Shown: positions 25,142-33,734 of the stretch, piece after piece
Layout of the letters: the number at the start of each line of letters is the position of its first letter
Position numbering within the stretch: the first letter of the stretch is position 1
NCBI GenBank assembly: GCA_964590835.1
Contig: CAZPYD010000003.1
Span: 1-53,187 of the forward strand
Source: CAZPYD01 sp964590835
Lineage (GTDB): Bacteria > Patescibacteriota > Minisyncoccia > JAHISW01 > Tagabacteraceae
Direction of reading: 5' to 3'
DNA length: 53,187 bases
Notes under the pieces: generated by a model
What the model was told of the DNA's origin: nothing
Databases searched by the model: none
What the model saw: only the letters and a program-made list of their open reading frames with translations
Translations under genes and position numbers: made by a program

Positions 25142-25615
25142 TTATTTCTTTTTCTTTGTTTTCTTTTTCTTTATTTCTTCTTGTTCCTCCCCTTCTTCTT
25201 GCTCTTCTTCTTTTTTTTGTTCTTTAGGCTGCTTTGCCTCTGGACGCATTTCTTGTCCAAGAAAATCTCGAACTTTTTCAATAATTTCAGAGACAGCGTG
25301 CTGAGATTTCACAATATAGTCATTTGCACCCAAAACTAATCCTTTCTTTATGTCATCGTCTGAGCCAAGCATGGTAAGGATAATCACAGGAATCCCGTTA
25401 GTTTCTGAAGACGCTTTTAATTCTTTTAAAACATTAAATCCATGCTTCCCCGGCAAGATAAGGTCAAGCAAAACTAAATCCGGTTTTTTAGATTTAACCA
25501 ATTTTAAACCTTCTATACCGTCGTAGGCGCGATGAACTACAAAACCAGCCTCTTTCAGCTCTTCATAGATTACTTTAGATAAAATTTTATCATCTTCTAT
25601 TAAAACTATTTTCAT
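25142..25615 (-). CDS. Receiver-domain response regulator with Lys/Glu-rich tail
   Basis: The 157-residue protein is a lone CheY-like receiver: acidic pair in IEDDK, phosphoryl-accepting Asp in LVLLDLILPG (about residue 51), Thr in ILTMLGSDD and Lys in DYIVKSQH. After residue 123 it has a charged tail (PKEQKKEEEQEEGEEQEE, then poly-Lys) instead of a DNA-binding domain. The receiver is identical to that of the gene just upstream at protein level and over about 350 bases of DNA (25262-25612). It ends the five-gene sensory cluster. Output is probably by protein interaction. Confidence 0.88.
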   Translation of the reverse strand: MKIVLIEDDKILSKVIYEELKEAGFVVHRAYDGIEGLKLVKSKKPDLVLLDLILPGKHGFNVLKELKASSETNGIPVIILTMLGSDDDIKKGLVLGANDYIVKSQHAVSEIIEKVRDFLGQEMRPEAKQPKEQKKEEEQEEGEEQEEIKKKKTKKKK

Positions 25616-25810
25616 ACTTCTATATAATATTATATTTTAAAATCTTCGCTACTACTCTCAGGTTCAACAGTAGGCGCGGATGGCTCAGGTTCAACCAGAG
25701 GGGACGTAGGAACAACAGACTCAGCTGGAGGTATAGATTCAACCGGAATCTCAGGCTCAACTGGCGCTGCAGTTTCAACCGGTGCCACAGGCTCAACCGA
25801 AGGCACTGGT

Positions 25811-26236
25811 TCAAACTGGTTCAATCGGAGGTACTGGTTTCCCTGCAACCATTTCACCACCTTCTTGTCCCAAAAAATCTCGAACTTTTTCAATAATTTC
25901 AGAGACAGCGTGCTGAGATTTCACAATATAGTCATTTGCACCCAAAACTAATCCTTTCTTTATGTCATCGTCTGAGCCAAGCATGGTAAGGATAATCACA
26001 GGAATCCCGTTAGTTTCTGAAGACGCTTTTAATTCTTTTAAAACATTAAATCCATGCTTCCCCGGCAAGATAAGGTCAAGCAAAACTAAATCCGGTTTTT
26101 TAGATTTAACCAATTTTAAACCTTCTATACCGTCGTAGGCGCGATGAACTACAAAACCAGCCTCTTTCAGCTCTTCATAGATTACTTTAGATAAAATTTT
26201 ATCATCTTCTATTAAAACTATTTTAGTCTTTTTCAT
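25811..26236 (-). CDS. Receiver-domain response regulator with frameshifted Pro/Glu/Val tail
   Basis: The first 127 residues form a complete CheY-like receiver (IEDDK, LVLLDLILPG, DYIVKSQH). The tail reads GKPVPPIEPV and then stops. A ten-base direct duplication TTGAACCAGT at the stop shifts the frame; removing one copy would continue the tail in the frame that runs down to 25630 (EPVPSVEPVAPVETAAPVEP and on). The intact product would thus be about 200 residues with a long Pro-Glu-Val linker. The receiver is still complete. It follows the six-PAS kinase by 80 bases and is its likely partner. Confidence 0.8.
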   Translation of the reverse strand: MKKTKIVLIEDDKILSKVIYEELKEAGFVVHRAYDGIEGLKLVKSKKPDLVLLDLILPGKHGFNVLKELKASSETNGIPVIILTMLGSDDDIKKGLVLGANDYIVKSQHAVSEIIEKVRDFLGQEGGEMVAGKPVPPIEPV

Positions 26237-26316
26237 CTCTTTTATAACCTTATTTTTTTAAAGCCTTTACTTTAGATTTACTTAAATATCTACTATTTTA
26301 CCATATATAGATTATA

Positions 26317-29300
26317 CTAAATATTTGTATGTTTATGCAAACGTTTTTTGCCTTTTTGGGGTTTTGACTCTAAAGGCAGCTCAATATAAAAAGTAGTACC
26401 TTTGCCTACCTCCGAATCAAAAGTTATTTTACCACCCAAAAGATCTATTGATTCTTTCACCGCATAAAGCCCTAATCCAACTCCTCCTGTTTTCATTGTA
26501 ACCGCATTCTTGCCTCGAGTAAACTTATCAAAAATAGTCGGCTGATCTTCTTTTGGAATACCTATCCCATTATCGCTTGCCTTAACCAAGAAACTTTTTT
26601 CTTTTTTCTCTAATTCTATCTCTATGCACCCTTTTTCTGGTGTATACTCCATAGCATTTGACACAATCGACTGGATAATATTTCTAAATAAAGTAGGGTC
26701 TGTTACCACATCAAGTTTATCCGGACGCTTTTCAAAAATAACACTCAATTCTTTTTTTGTAGAAAGAGATTTATTTTCCTCTAAGATCCCTTTAATAAAA
26801 CCAACCGTATCAAGTGGTTTAAGAGTAACAACAATCCTCCCTCCCTCAAACCTGGAAACGTTTAACAACAAGTCAACCAGATCAGTAAGTCTTCTTGAAC
26901 TATCTTGAATATTTTTTAAATACTCCCTTCCCTCTTCACTTATCTGTTCTTTTTTCAAAAATCTCTCTAAAACCCACTTAATTCCAACCAAGGGAGTCCT
27001 TAGTTGGTGAGAAGCTATTGAAATAAAATCTGTCTTCATCTGCTCTATTTTTTTTCGTTCTGTAATATCCCTTAAAATAGCTAAGTCGCCAACAATATCA
27101 CCTTCCTTCTTTAAAAGGACTGCATTAACTTCAACCACAATAGGTTTCTTGTTCTTTTTGATTAAATTAAGCTCATAATCTTTAATTTCTTCGCCTTCAA
27201 TCCTCTTTTTAAAATTCCCTAAAATAAGTTCTGCATCTTTCTCGCTTGCAAAAAATTCTGGCATTTCTAAAAGATTTCTTCCAATCATTTCCTCTCTTGT
27301 GTAACCGGTTATATTTCTTATTCTACTATTAATATCCACTATTGTTCCTGTTTTATCAAACAACATAATAACATCATTGGCTATCTCAAAAATTGATCTG
27401 TATTTTTCTTCGCTTTCTTTTAATTTTTCTTCTGCACTCTTTTTTTCTGTTATATCACGGACAGTTGCTTGCAATAAATCTTTTCCTTCAAGAGTTATTT
27501 TACTTAATAGAACCGTTGCGTAGAAATTTCTTCCTCCAACTTTTTTATGAGTCCATTCAAAAAAGTTAATTCCTTCTTTAAGTGCTTTTTGAATCATTTT
27601 TTTAGCCTTAATATTTGAAAGTTGCCCATCGGGTTGATACTTTGGAGAAACTTCCCAAGGTCTCAAGGATAAAAACTCTTTTTCGTCTTTTACTCCAAAC
27701 ATTTTTACTATTGATGGATTTCCTGAAGTAAATTTCCAAGTAGGAGGCTCTAGGGTCATTAAAGCATCTTTTGAGTTGTTAAATAGTGTCCTAAATTTTT
27801 CTTCGCTTTCTTTTAATTTTTCTTCTGCACTCTTTTTTTCTGTTATATCACGGACAGTTGCTTGCAATAAATCTTTTCCTTCAAGAGTTATTTTACTTAA
27901 TAGAACCGTTGCGTAGAAATTTCTTCCTCCAACTTTTTTATGAGTCCATTCAAAAAAGTTAATTCCTTCTTTAAGTGCTTTTTGAATCATTTTTTTAGCC
28001 TTAATATTTGAAAGTTGCCCATCGGGTTGATACTTTGGAGAAACTTCCCAAGGTCTCAAGGATAAAAACTCTTTTTCGTCTTTTACTCCAAACATTTTTA
28101 CTATTGATGGATTTCCTGAAGTAAATTTCCAAGTAGGAGGCTCTAGGGTCATTAAAGCATCTTTTGAGTTGTTAAATAGTGTCCTAAATTTTTCTTCACT
28201 TTCTTTTAATTTTTCTTCTATCTCTTTTTTGTTAGTTATATCTTGCACAATCCCAACTAAACGATAAACTTCTCCGTTATTATTTTTTATCGGATACCCT
28301 CTATCTCTTACCCACCTGATGGACTTATCTTTATGAAGTATCCTATAATCTTCATCAAAATCACCATTTTTAAACATCTCAGCATAAGCTTTGGCTACTC
28401 TTTCTCTATCATCTTTGTGGATTGCTTTAACCCAGTTTTCCGAATCATCATAAATTTCTTTTACTGATCTGCCCCATATTTTTTTATAAGCCGGGCTTAT
28501 ATAAAGAGCTTGTCCTGTTTTAGCATCCATCACCCAAAAGACATCTTTGATGGTATTTGCAATTTGCTGAAATTTTTCTTCGCTTTCTTTAAGTGCCTCC
28601 TCTGCTTCCGTCTGTTTGGTTATGTCTGTGTCCACTCCTCTGTACCCAAGTAATCTTCCTTTTTCATCAAGTACAGGGACACCATCCGTCGAAAGCACAA
28701 CCACCTTGCCGCTTTTATGTATATTAGAATTTATAAAATCACTAAAACTCTCCTTTTGAGCAAATGCCTCAAAAGCCCCCTGTTTCATTTGATCTTTCTC
28801 ATCTGGCTTAAAAAAATCATAAAAATGTTTTTTCCCAACAATTTCTTCCGGCTTATAACCAAGTATTTTTTTGACAACTGGACTGGCATACGTATACAAA
28901 CCCTTAGCATCTACCTCCCAAATCCACTTACCTTCGTTTTCTGCTATTTGACTAAATCGCTCTTCACTTTCCCGTAAAGCTTCTTCTGCGTTTTTTCTAC
29001 TAGATATATCAACACCCATAGCCACCAAAAATTCATTTTTTCCTTTTTGATCTTTAATTGTAACCGCACTCATCAACATAGGAAAAACTTCACCGTTTTT
29101 TCTAACATGCATTACTTCTTCTTGAGAATATTTACCTTCTTTCTTTAACCTTTTATTTAATTTATTAACACGCAGGAGTTGTTCTTTAGTATGAAAAACT
29201 GTTAAATTCTTTCCTATTAATTCTTCTGGTTTATAGCCATGAGATCTTGCAAAAGTCTTATTTAAATACTCCAAATTCCCCTCCGGATCAACTATGGCCA

Positions 29301-29385
29301 CCCCATAATTGGCAAAATCGCAAATTTCCTTAAATATGTCACGAGTACCTTTTGTTTTTCCCTTAATTTTTTTAATATCCTTCAT
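26317..29385 (-). CDS. Soluble six-PAS sensor histidine kinase
   Basis: The 1022-residue protein has no membrane segment. It carries six PAS domains (about 15-135, 140-260, 265-390, 395-525, 526-656, 657-775), each ending in a DIT-type PAC motif and joined by coiled KESEEKF linkers. A HisKA domain follows with the phospho-acceptor His in SHQLRTPL (about residue 795), then an HATPase with N-box SIVSNAMEYTPEKG, DNGIGIP and GGVGLGLYAV. PAS4 and PAS5 are identical in sequence, from a perfect 393-base tandem duplication. It is transcribed after the membrane kinase (12 bases gap) and before two receivers. Confidence 0.92.
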   Translation of the reverse strand: MKDIKKIKGKTKGTRDIFKEICDFANYGVAIVDPEGNLEYLNKTFARSHGYKPEELIGKNLTVFHTKEQLLRVNKLNKRLKKEGKYSQEEVMHVRKNGEVFPMLMSAVTIKDQKGKNEFLVAMGVDISSRKNAEEALRESEERFSQIAENEGKWIWEVDAKGLYTYASPVVKKILGYKPEEIVGKKHFYDFFKPDEKDQMKQGAFEAFAQKESFSDFINSNIHKSGKVVVLSTDGVPVLDEKGRLLGYRGVDTDITKQTEAEEALKESEEKFQQIANTIKDVFWVMDAKTGQALYISPAYKKIWGRSVKEIYDDSENWVKAIHKDDRERVAKAYAEMFKNGDFDEDYRILHKDKSIRWVRDRGYPIKNNNGEVYRLVGIVQDITNKKEIEEKLKESEEKFRTLFNNSKDALMTLEPPTWKFTSGNPSIVKMFGVKDEKEFLSLRPWEVSPKYQPDGQLSNIKAKKMIQKALKEGINFFEWTHKKVGGRNFYATVLLSKITLEGKDLLQATVRDITEKKSAEEKLKESEEKFRTLFNNSKDALMTLEPPTWKFTSGNPSIVKMFGVKDEKEFLSLRPWEVSPKYQPDGQLSNIKAKKMIQKALKEGINFFEWTHKKVGGRNFYATVLLSKITLEGKDLLQATVRDITEKKSAEEKLKESEEKYRSIFEIANDVIMLFDKTGTIVDINSRIRNITGYTREEMIGRNLLEMPEFFASEKDAELILGNFKKRIEGEEIKDYELNLIKKNKKPIVVEVNAVLLKKEGDIVGDLAILRDITERKKIEQMKTDFISIASHQLRTPLVGIKWVLERFLKKEQISEEGREYLKNIQDSSRRLTDLVDLLLNVSRFEGGRIVVTLKPLDTVGFIKGILEENKSLSTKKELSVIFEKRPDKLDVVTDPTLFRNIIQSIVSNAMEYTPEKGCIEIELEKKEKSFLVKASDNGIGIPKEDQPTIFDKFTRGKNAVTMKTGGVGLGLYAVKESIDLLGGKITFDSEVGKGTTFYIELPLESKPQKGKKRLHKHTNI
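27405..28190. repeat. Perfect 393-base tandem duplication inside the kinase gene
   Basis: The second unit begins 393 bases after the first, with no difference seen through the whole 131-codon unit. It keeps the frame and doubles one PAS domain. The lack of divergence means it is recent or kept alike by gene conversion. It would also be a collapse point for short-read assembly. Confidence 0.85.
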
Positions 29386-29397
29386 TACTGTTTTAAA

Positions 29398-31212
29398 TTA
29401 TTTTATTCTCTCAACTTCTTTTAATTTTAATGGAAGCTCGACAAAAAAAGTAGTACCTTCGTTTTCTTTTGATTCAAACCAAATTTTTCCCCCAGCCAAT
29501 TCTGTCAAACGCTTTATAATATAAAGACCTAGACCAATACCACCCGTTTTAACCACCGCCGCATTGCTTCCTCGAGTAAATTTATCAAAAATAGCAGCTT
29601 TATCTTTTTCGCGAATACCAACACCAGTATCTTTTATTTTTATAACAAAAGTGTCTTCTTTTTTACTTAAAGAAACCTTTATTGATCCATTCTCTAATGT
29701 ATACTCCACCGCATTTGAAACCAGTGTTCGTAAAATATTTTTCAAAAGCATTTCATCGGACACCACATCAAAGCTCTCTTTCGGCAAGGATACGTTAATT
29801 TTTTTCCCAGCCAGCAAAGATTCATATTCGTCAAAATAACTTTGAACCATATGAGTCACATTTATTTTTTGAGGAAAAAAACTTATCTCACCTTCTTCAA
29901 CTTTCGTTACATTCAACAACTCATCAACAAGCACTGATAATTGTTGAACAGAAACACCTATGTCTTTTAAATATTTTCTATCGTGTTGTGTGCAACCCGC
30001 ACAAGTCTTCAAAAGTCTCTCTGTTATCCAGTGAATACTTGTTAAAGGAGTACGAACCTGATGCGAAACTACAGAAATAAAGTTAGATTTAATTTCATCT
30101 ATCTTACCAAGATCTTTCGCCATCTTATTAAAAGTATCTGCAAGCTGGCCAAGTTCATCTTTTCTTTTTACGCGTATCTTGTATTTAAAATCTCCTTTAC
30201 CAATAATTTCAGCTCCTTCAGTCAACTTTTTCAAAGGACGAACTATTGAGCGGGACAAAAGTACCCCCACCAAAAAGGCAGCCAATATGGCCAGAAGTAT
30301 TATGACCCACATGGTGTTTACCAGCTTTCTGATATGAACAAAAGCTTCTTCTTGATCAATTTCCGCCAGAATACACATATCTCTTTCGGGCATCCACCTG
30401 TAAACACCTATAACTAAATTGTCGTTATAATTTTCATGCAAACCGGCACCTTCACCATGTTTAAGGCAGTTGTTAATCGCCTCACTATATACTGTTTTTT
30501 TAAGTATCTCATCTTCTTTTCCATCATTCTCAATCAGTCCACTTAAAAGAAAATTAAATTTATTAACCAAATATGTTTCTCCAGTCTCACCCAGACCTGC
30601 TCTTTGGCTCATAATATTTTTTAATTTATCCAAAGTCAGCCTACCGGCCAAAACAGCAATAGTATTCCCTAACTTATCTTTTATGGGGATGGAAATAGTC
30701 ATGGCTGGCTCTCCTAGCGTCAAAGAATAGTATATATTTTGGATAAAAACATCTCTTTTACCTTCTTGAAAATAAAAATTTGCTTCTTTTATTTTCCCAA
30801 TTTGTTTTTGATCTGTAGAAAGACATATTTCCCCTGTTTGCACGTCCATTATAAAAAACTCAAAAAATATTTCTTTGTTGTTCAGTAGTTGTTCAAGTTT
30901 GTTTTCAATAACCCCACACTGCTCTTTGTACTCTTTGCCACCATTTTTATAGGCTTTATAAGCTTTATTAACATCATCTCTTATTAATTTTTCAACAAAC
31001 CCAAGAGAATATGCAAAATCATCAACTCGCTCATTAATTTCTTGTTCCTTCAAATCCAAAACAGAAAGCAAGTGGTCAAATAGGTGCGATTGCATAGCCT
31101 TTTGACTAGCTTGCTGACTCACATAGCCTATAACGACCATAGGTAAAACAGCAATAAGCAAAAAATAAACGACTAGCCTGGTCGATAATTTTTGTTTTTT
31201 ATTCTTCGCCAT
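29398..31212 (-). CDS. Membrane sensor histidine kinase with Cache-like domain and HAMP
   Basis: The 604-residue protein has two membrane helices (about 12-32 and 292-315) around an extracytoplasmic domain of the Cache type (IPIKDKLGNTIAVLAGRLTLDKL, GETGETYLVN). A HAMP follows (SRSIVRPLKKLTEGAEIIGKGDF), then HisKA with SHQVRTPLTSIHW and HATPase with N-box TLVSNAVEYTLENG, DTGVGI and GGIGLGLYI. It overlaps the binding-protein gene by 14 bases. The close coupling suggests that it reads a ligand delivered by that protein. The downstream kinase shares the same catalytic type. Confidence 0.92.
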   Translation of the reverse strand: MAKNKKQKLSTRLVVYFLLIAVLPMVVIGYVSQQASQKAMQSHLFDHLLSVLDLKEQEINERVDDFAYSLGFVEKLIRDDVNKAYKAYKNGGKEYKEQCGVIENKLEQLLNNKEIFFEFFIMDVQTGEICLSTDQKQIGKIKEANFYFQEGKRDVFIQNIYYSLTLGEPAMTISIPIKDKLGNTIAVLAGRLTLDKLKNIMSQRAGLGETGETYLVNKFNFLLSGLIENDGKEDEILKKTVYSEAINNCLKHGEGAGLHENYNDNLVIGVYRWMPERDMCILAEIDQEEAFVHIRKLVNTMWVIILLAILAAFLVGVLLSRSIVRPLKKLTEGAEIIGKGDFKYKIRVKRKDELGQLADTFNKMAKDLGKIDEIKSNFISVVSHQVRTPLTSIHWITERLLKTCAGCTQHDRKYLKDIGVSVQQLSVLVDELLNVTKVEEGEISFFPQKINVTHMVQSYFDEYESLLAGKKINVSLPKESFDVVSDEMLLKNILRTLVSNAVEYTLENGSIKVSLSKKEDTFVIKIKDTGVGIREKDKAAIFDKFTRGSNAAVVKTGGIGLGLYIIKRLTELAGGKIWFESKENEGTTFFVELPLKLKEVERIK

Positions 31213-32242
31213 ATTCTGTATAAATTTTATTCAAAAATTGCATAGTATAAAAAGTTTCAACGTCTTCTTTTTTGTCTTTTAAAATATTTTGCTCAAGCAA
31301 GATCCGGCATATATTTTCCCATTCTTTTTTTTCCATCCAGCCAATTGGCGAATCTCCTGTATGCACAAGTCTGATAGATTTTTCTAACATATACCTTTGA
31401 TGCTCTACAGGTTTCTCGCTATATTTCATTGTTACATCAAGCGCTTCATCATTATGCTCAATAACGTAACGCCAACCATCTAAAGTGGCGCGCAAAAATT
31501 TCTCAACAACATCCGGCCTGTTATTTATAGTGTCCTCGTGGACAACGAGAACATCACTATACATTTTAGCACCATAATCAGCGAATAAAATTTCGTTAAA
31601 TTCTGTTTTATCCAAAAATCTTTCACTAACCGGATCAAAAGGCAGGTTGGTAGAATAACCGCTAATAACATCAACATCGCCCTTAATCAGCTCTATGCCG
31701 CTCGGGCTTGCTGTTGCTTCATTTATTTGAGCATTGCTTATCGAGGTTTTTTCAAGCATCGCATAATATAACAAATTGGCATCTGGATTAGGATCAATAA
31801 ACCCAATAGTTTTTCCTATTAGATCTTCCGGCCTGGTTATGTCCGACCCCCTTAATGTGTATAAATTATCTGGATTAACTTTATAAATTACCGCAATAGC
31901 CTTTAAGGGTAATTCTTCCTCCACCTTAAGGGCTACAAACCTATTGGCGCTAGTTAAAGCAAAATCGACTTCTTTATTGACAACAATATCTTCAATTCTC
32001 CTTTCAAAAGTCTCGTATGGTAAAAAATCAACATCCAAGCCTTCTCTTTCATAAAAACCTTTTTCCTTTGCAATGTAGTTCCCGGCAAACTGCGCTTGGT
32101 GTTGCCATTTCAATTGTACTGTTATTTTTTCAAGCGGCCTTTCAACTTTCTTTTCAGGTCCGTACTTAAACCAGTAAAAAACAGCAAACAAGATCACTGC
32201 CATTAAAAGAATAATTCCAATTGTTTTCTTATTTTTATCCAT
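31199..32242 (-). CDS. NMT1/THI5-like solute-binding protein in a sensory operon
   Basis: About 347 residues with an N-terminal signal anchor (TIGIILLMAVILFAVFYWF) and an NMT1/THI5-like periplasmic-binding fold: ITVQLKWQHQAQFAGNYIAKEKGFY, then VDFALTSANRF and SPSGIELIKGDVDVISGY. LKWQHQAQFAG is typical of pyrimidine or taurine/sulfonate-type members. No ABC permease or ATPase is nearby; the next gene, overlapping by 14 bases, is a membrane kinase. A sensory, not transport, role is likely. The frame extends 14 codons upstream, but those residues are encoded by a repeat end; ATG at 32242 precedes the anchor and is preferred. Confidence 0.85.
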   Translation of the reverse strand: MDKNKKTIGIILLMAVILFAVFYWFKYGPEKKVERPLEKITVQLKWQHQAQFAGNYIAKEKGFYEREGLDVDFLPYETFERRIEDIVVNKEVDFALTSANRFVALKVEEELPLKAIAVIYKVNPDNLYTLRGSDITRPEDLIGKTIGFIDPNPDANLLYYAMLEKTSISNAQINEATASPSGIELIKGDVDVISGYSTNLPFDPVSERFLDKTEFNEILFADYGAKMYSDVLVVHEDTINNRPDVVEKFLRATLDGWRYVIEHNDEALDVTMKYSEKPVEHQRYMLEKSIRLVHTGDSPIGWMEKKEWENICRILLEQNILKDKKEDVETFYTMQFLNKIYTEYGEE

Positions 32243-32538
32243 ACCTGGTAGTACAATCTCAAATTGTTTAATTTTAAATTTCATAAATTAGTTTAATAAT
32301 TTATTAAAAACGCTGATTGCTCAAAGTTTTCTTAAGAATGTTTACCCAGCTGCCAATTAAACGGAATTTTTACTCGGTTACCATTAAAAATAATACTATG
32401 CAATATGTTTTTGATTTAACTTATGGTTTAAATCTTTTCTTTTATTTACTTTTATTATTTTCAATTTATTCTAGTTTATATAAAAACAGTATTATTTTTT
32501 GGTACCGGGTTTATTTGAAATTGAATACTACCGGGCAT
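32243..32538 (-). repeat. Start-codon-abutting inverted-end repeat, copy 3 (NMT1 gene)
   Basis: The left end ACCTGGTAGTACAATCTCAA touches the start codon of the binding-protein gene. The right end, 32512-32538, reads GAAATTGAATACTACCGGGCAT. The two ends are inverted repeats of the same type as at 18384 and 38237, but the interior is unrelated and longer (about 300 bases). The region has no gene of its own that I can support; the plus-strand frame across it has no family features. Confidence 0.6.
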
Positions 32539-32571
32539 ATCTTTATTTTATCAATTTTCCCAATTAAAAAC

Positions 32572-32600
32572 AAAAAAAGAGGTGGAAAACCTCTTTTAGT
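32572..32600 (-). terminator. Terminator of the 32609 gene
   Basis: AAAAGAGGT (32575-32583) and ACCTCTTTT (32589-32597) form a hairpin with a short loop. On the minus strand it is followed by a T-rich run, directly after the stop of the membrane protein gene. Confidence 0.75.
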
Positions 32601-32608
32601 ACAATTTT

Positions 32609-33097
32609 TTAATATAGAACAAAATGATCAAATGCCATTAACATTAAAAAAACCATAAACAACCAAAGCCCAGCACTCAAACCAAAAGAAAAAAACATTT
32701 TCCTTTCAAAATAAGCACTTTCTTTGGGATAGTTTTTGTTTTTAAGATGCAAAACAAAAAAAGAAATAAAGTTCGCAAAAAATACTATTGCTATTCCACC
32801 CACTATCGCAGAAGAAATATAGTAAAACCAATAAGGACCGCTTACAACATATATTTTGCCAAGAAGAAGACTGGAAAAAACCAAAATCATAAAAACAAAA
32901 AACTTAAAACCAAAATAGGCTTCAGCTCTTTTTTCTTCAAGTTTCAAACAAACAGGTATCTTATGAGAGCATTTATGAAAATATTTTTCAGAAATAAATA
33001 TATATTTTTTTAAAGAAGAAAAAAAGTTTATCACTGAAACAATAAGTGCTGAAAAAATTAAGATTACAATAAAATCAAAAGACAAGAAAAATTCCAT
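32609..33097 (-). CDS. Multi-pass membrane protein of unknown function
   Basis: The 162-residue protein has four hydrophobic helices (about 5-25, 65-85, 88-115, 135-155). A soluble loop with two Cys and two His (YFHKCSHKIPVC) lies between helices 1 and 2, a possible metal site. The start has a good GGAAGGTG Shine-Dalgarno, and a GC-rich hairpin CCCGCC/GGCGGG (33115-33141) lies just upstream of it. No family is recognised. Confidence 0.55.
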   Translation of the reverse strand: MEFFLSFDFIVILIFSALIVSVINFFSSLKKYIFISEKYFHKCSHKIPVCLKLEEKRAEAYFGFKFFVFMILVFSSLLLGKIYVVSGPYWFYYISSAIVGGIAIVFFANFISFFVLHLKNKNYPKESAYFERKMFFSFGLSAGLWLFMVFLMLMAFDHFVLY

Positions 33098-33221
33098 AAT
33101 TCACCTTCCTTCTTGCCCGCCTAATTGTGTAACTTTTGGCGGGTTTGGATTTTAAATCTATCAAAATAGTAGCACAAAAAATAATTTAAACAAAAGAAAA
33201 TTTTAATAAATCACCCCCCCC

Positions 33222-33698
33222 TTATTTTATTTCTTTTTCAATATCCTTAATTTCTTTCTTTATAAATTTTTCAGCATCATTCAAATCTTTTTTAAGATGT
33301 TTTATAACTTTTTCTTCCTCTTTAGTAAGTTTTCGTTTTGATTTTGTCTTATCTAAAAGTTTAATCTGATCCCCAACATCTTCTTTTAACAAATCAAATG
33401 CCTTGTGTAAACTTTCTTCAGCATCTTTAACTTCTTTTCTTAATTTCTTTTTAAGTATAGAAAACTTATACCACCCGAACCAAACAAGAGAAAGTAAAGC
33501 AAAAATAACTATAATCAGTAAAATTATCAAAGATAAATAACTTGTCAAAAAGGAAACAATCACATCTAAAAGTCTAGATTTTACAGCGATTACATATTCA
33601 TCTGTTGGATAACTTTTAGCGCCCCTTGAGTCTGTTACATCCACCCAAATTCTATAAACACCCCTGTCTAGCGTCTCTTTAGCAATAAACTCAAACAT
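33222..33698 (-). CDS. Truncated surface-anchor fragment (end of a cohesin-type protein)
   Basis: The 158 residues begin in the middle of what looks like a beta-sandwich domain (GVYRIWVDVTDSRGAKSYPTDEY). One membrane helix (about 52-75) and a long charged helical tail rich in Lys and Glu follow. This matches the C-terminal layout of the cohesin protein at 19646: last beta domain, helix, coiled cytoplasmic tail. No signal peptide is present, so as it stands the N-terminal beta part could not be exported in the usual way. It is probably the 3' remnant of a larger gene, although the frame is still open. Confidence 0.5.
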   Translation of the reverse strand: MFEFIAKETLDRGVYRIWVDVTDSRGAKSYPTDEYVIAVKSRLLDVIVSFLTSYLSLIILLIIVIFALLSLVWFGWYKFSILKKKLRKEVKDAEESLHKAFDLLKEDVGDQIKLLDKTKSKRKLTKEEEKVIKHLKKDLNDAEKFIKKEIKDIEKEIK

Positions 33699-33734
33699 TA
33701 CTTTTATTATACAAAAATATTACCAAACAAAACA

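Noticed and set aside
31199..32242. Thiamine or nitrate ABC importer from the NMT1-like protein
   Set aside because: No permease or ATPase gene is near; the gene overlaps a histidine kinase, so sensing is more likely.
32317..32658. Plus-strand 113-codon frame
   Set aside because: It runs across a repeat element and antisense to a membrane gene, with no ribosome site or family features.
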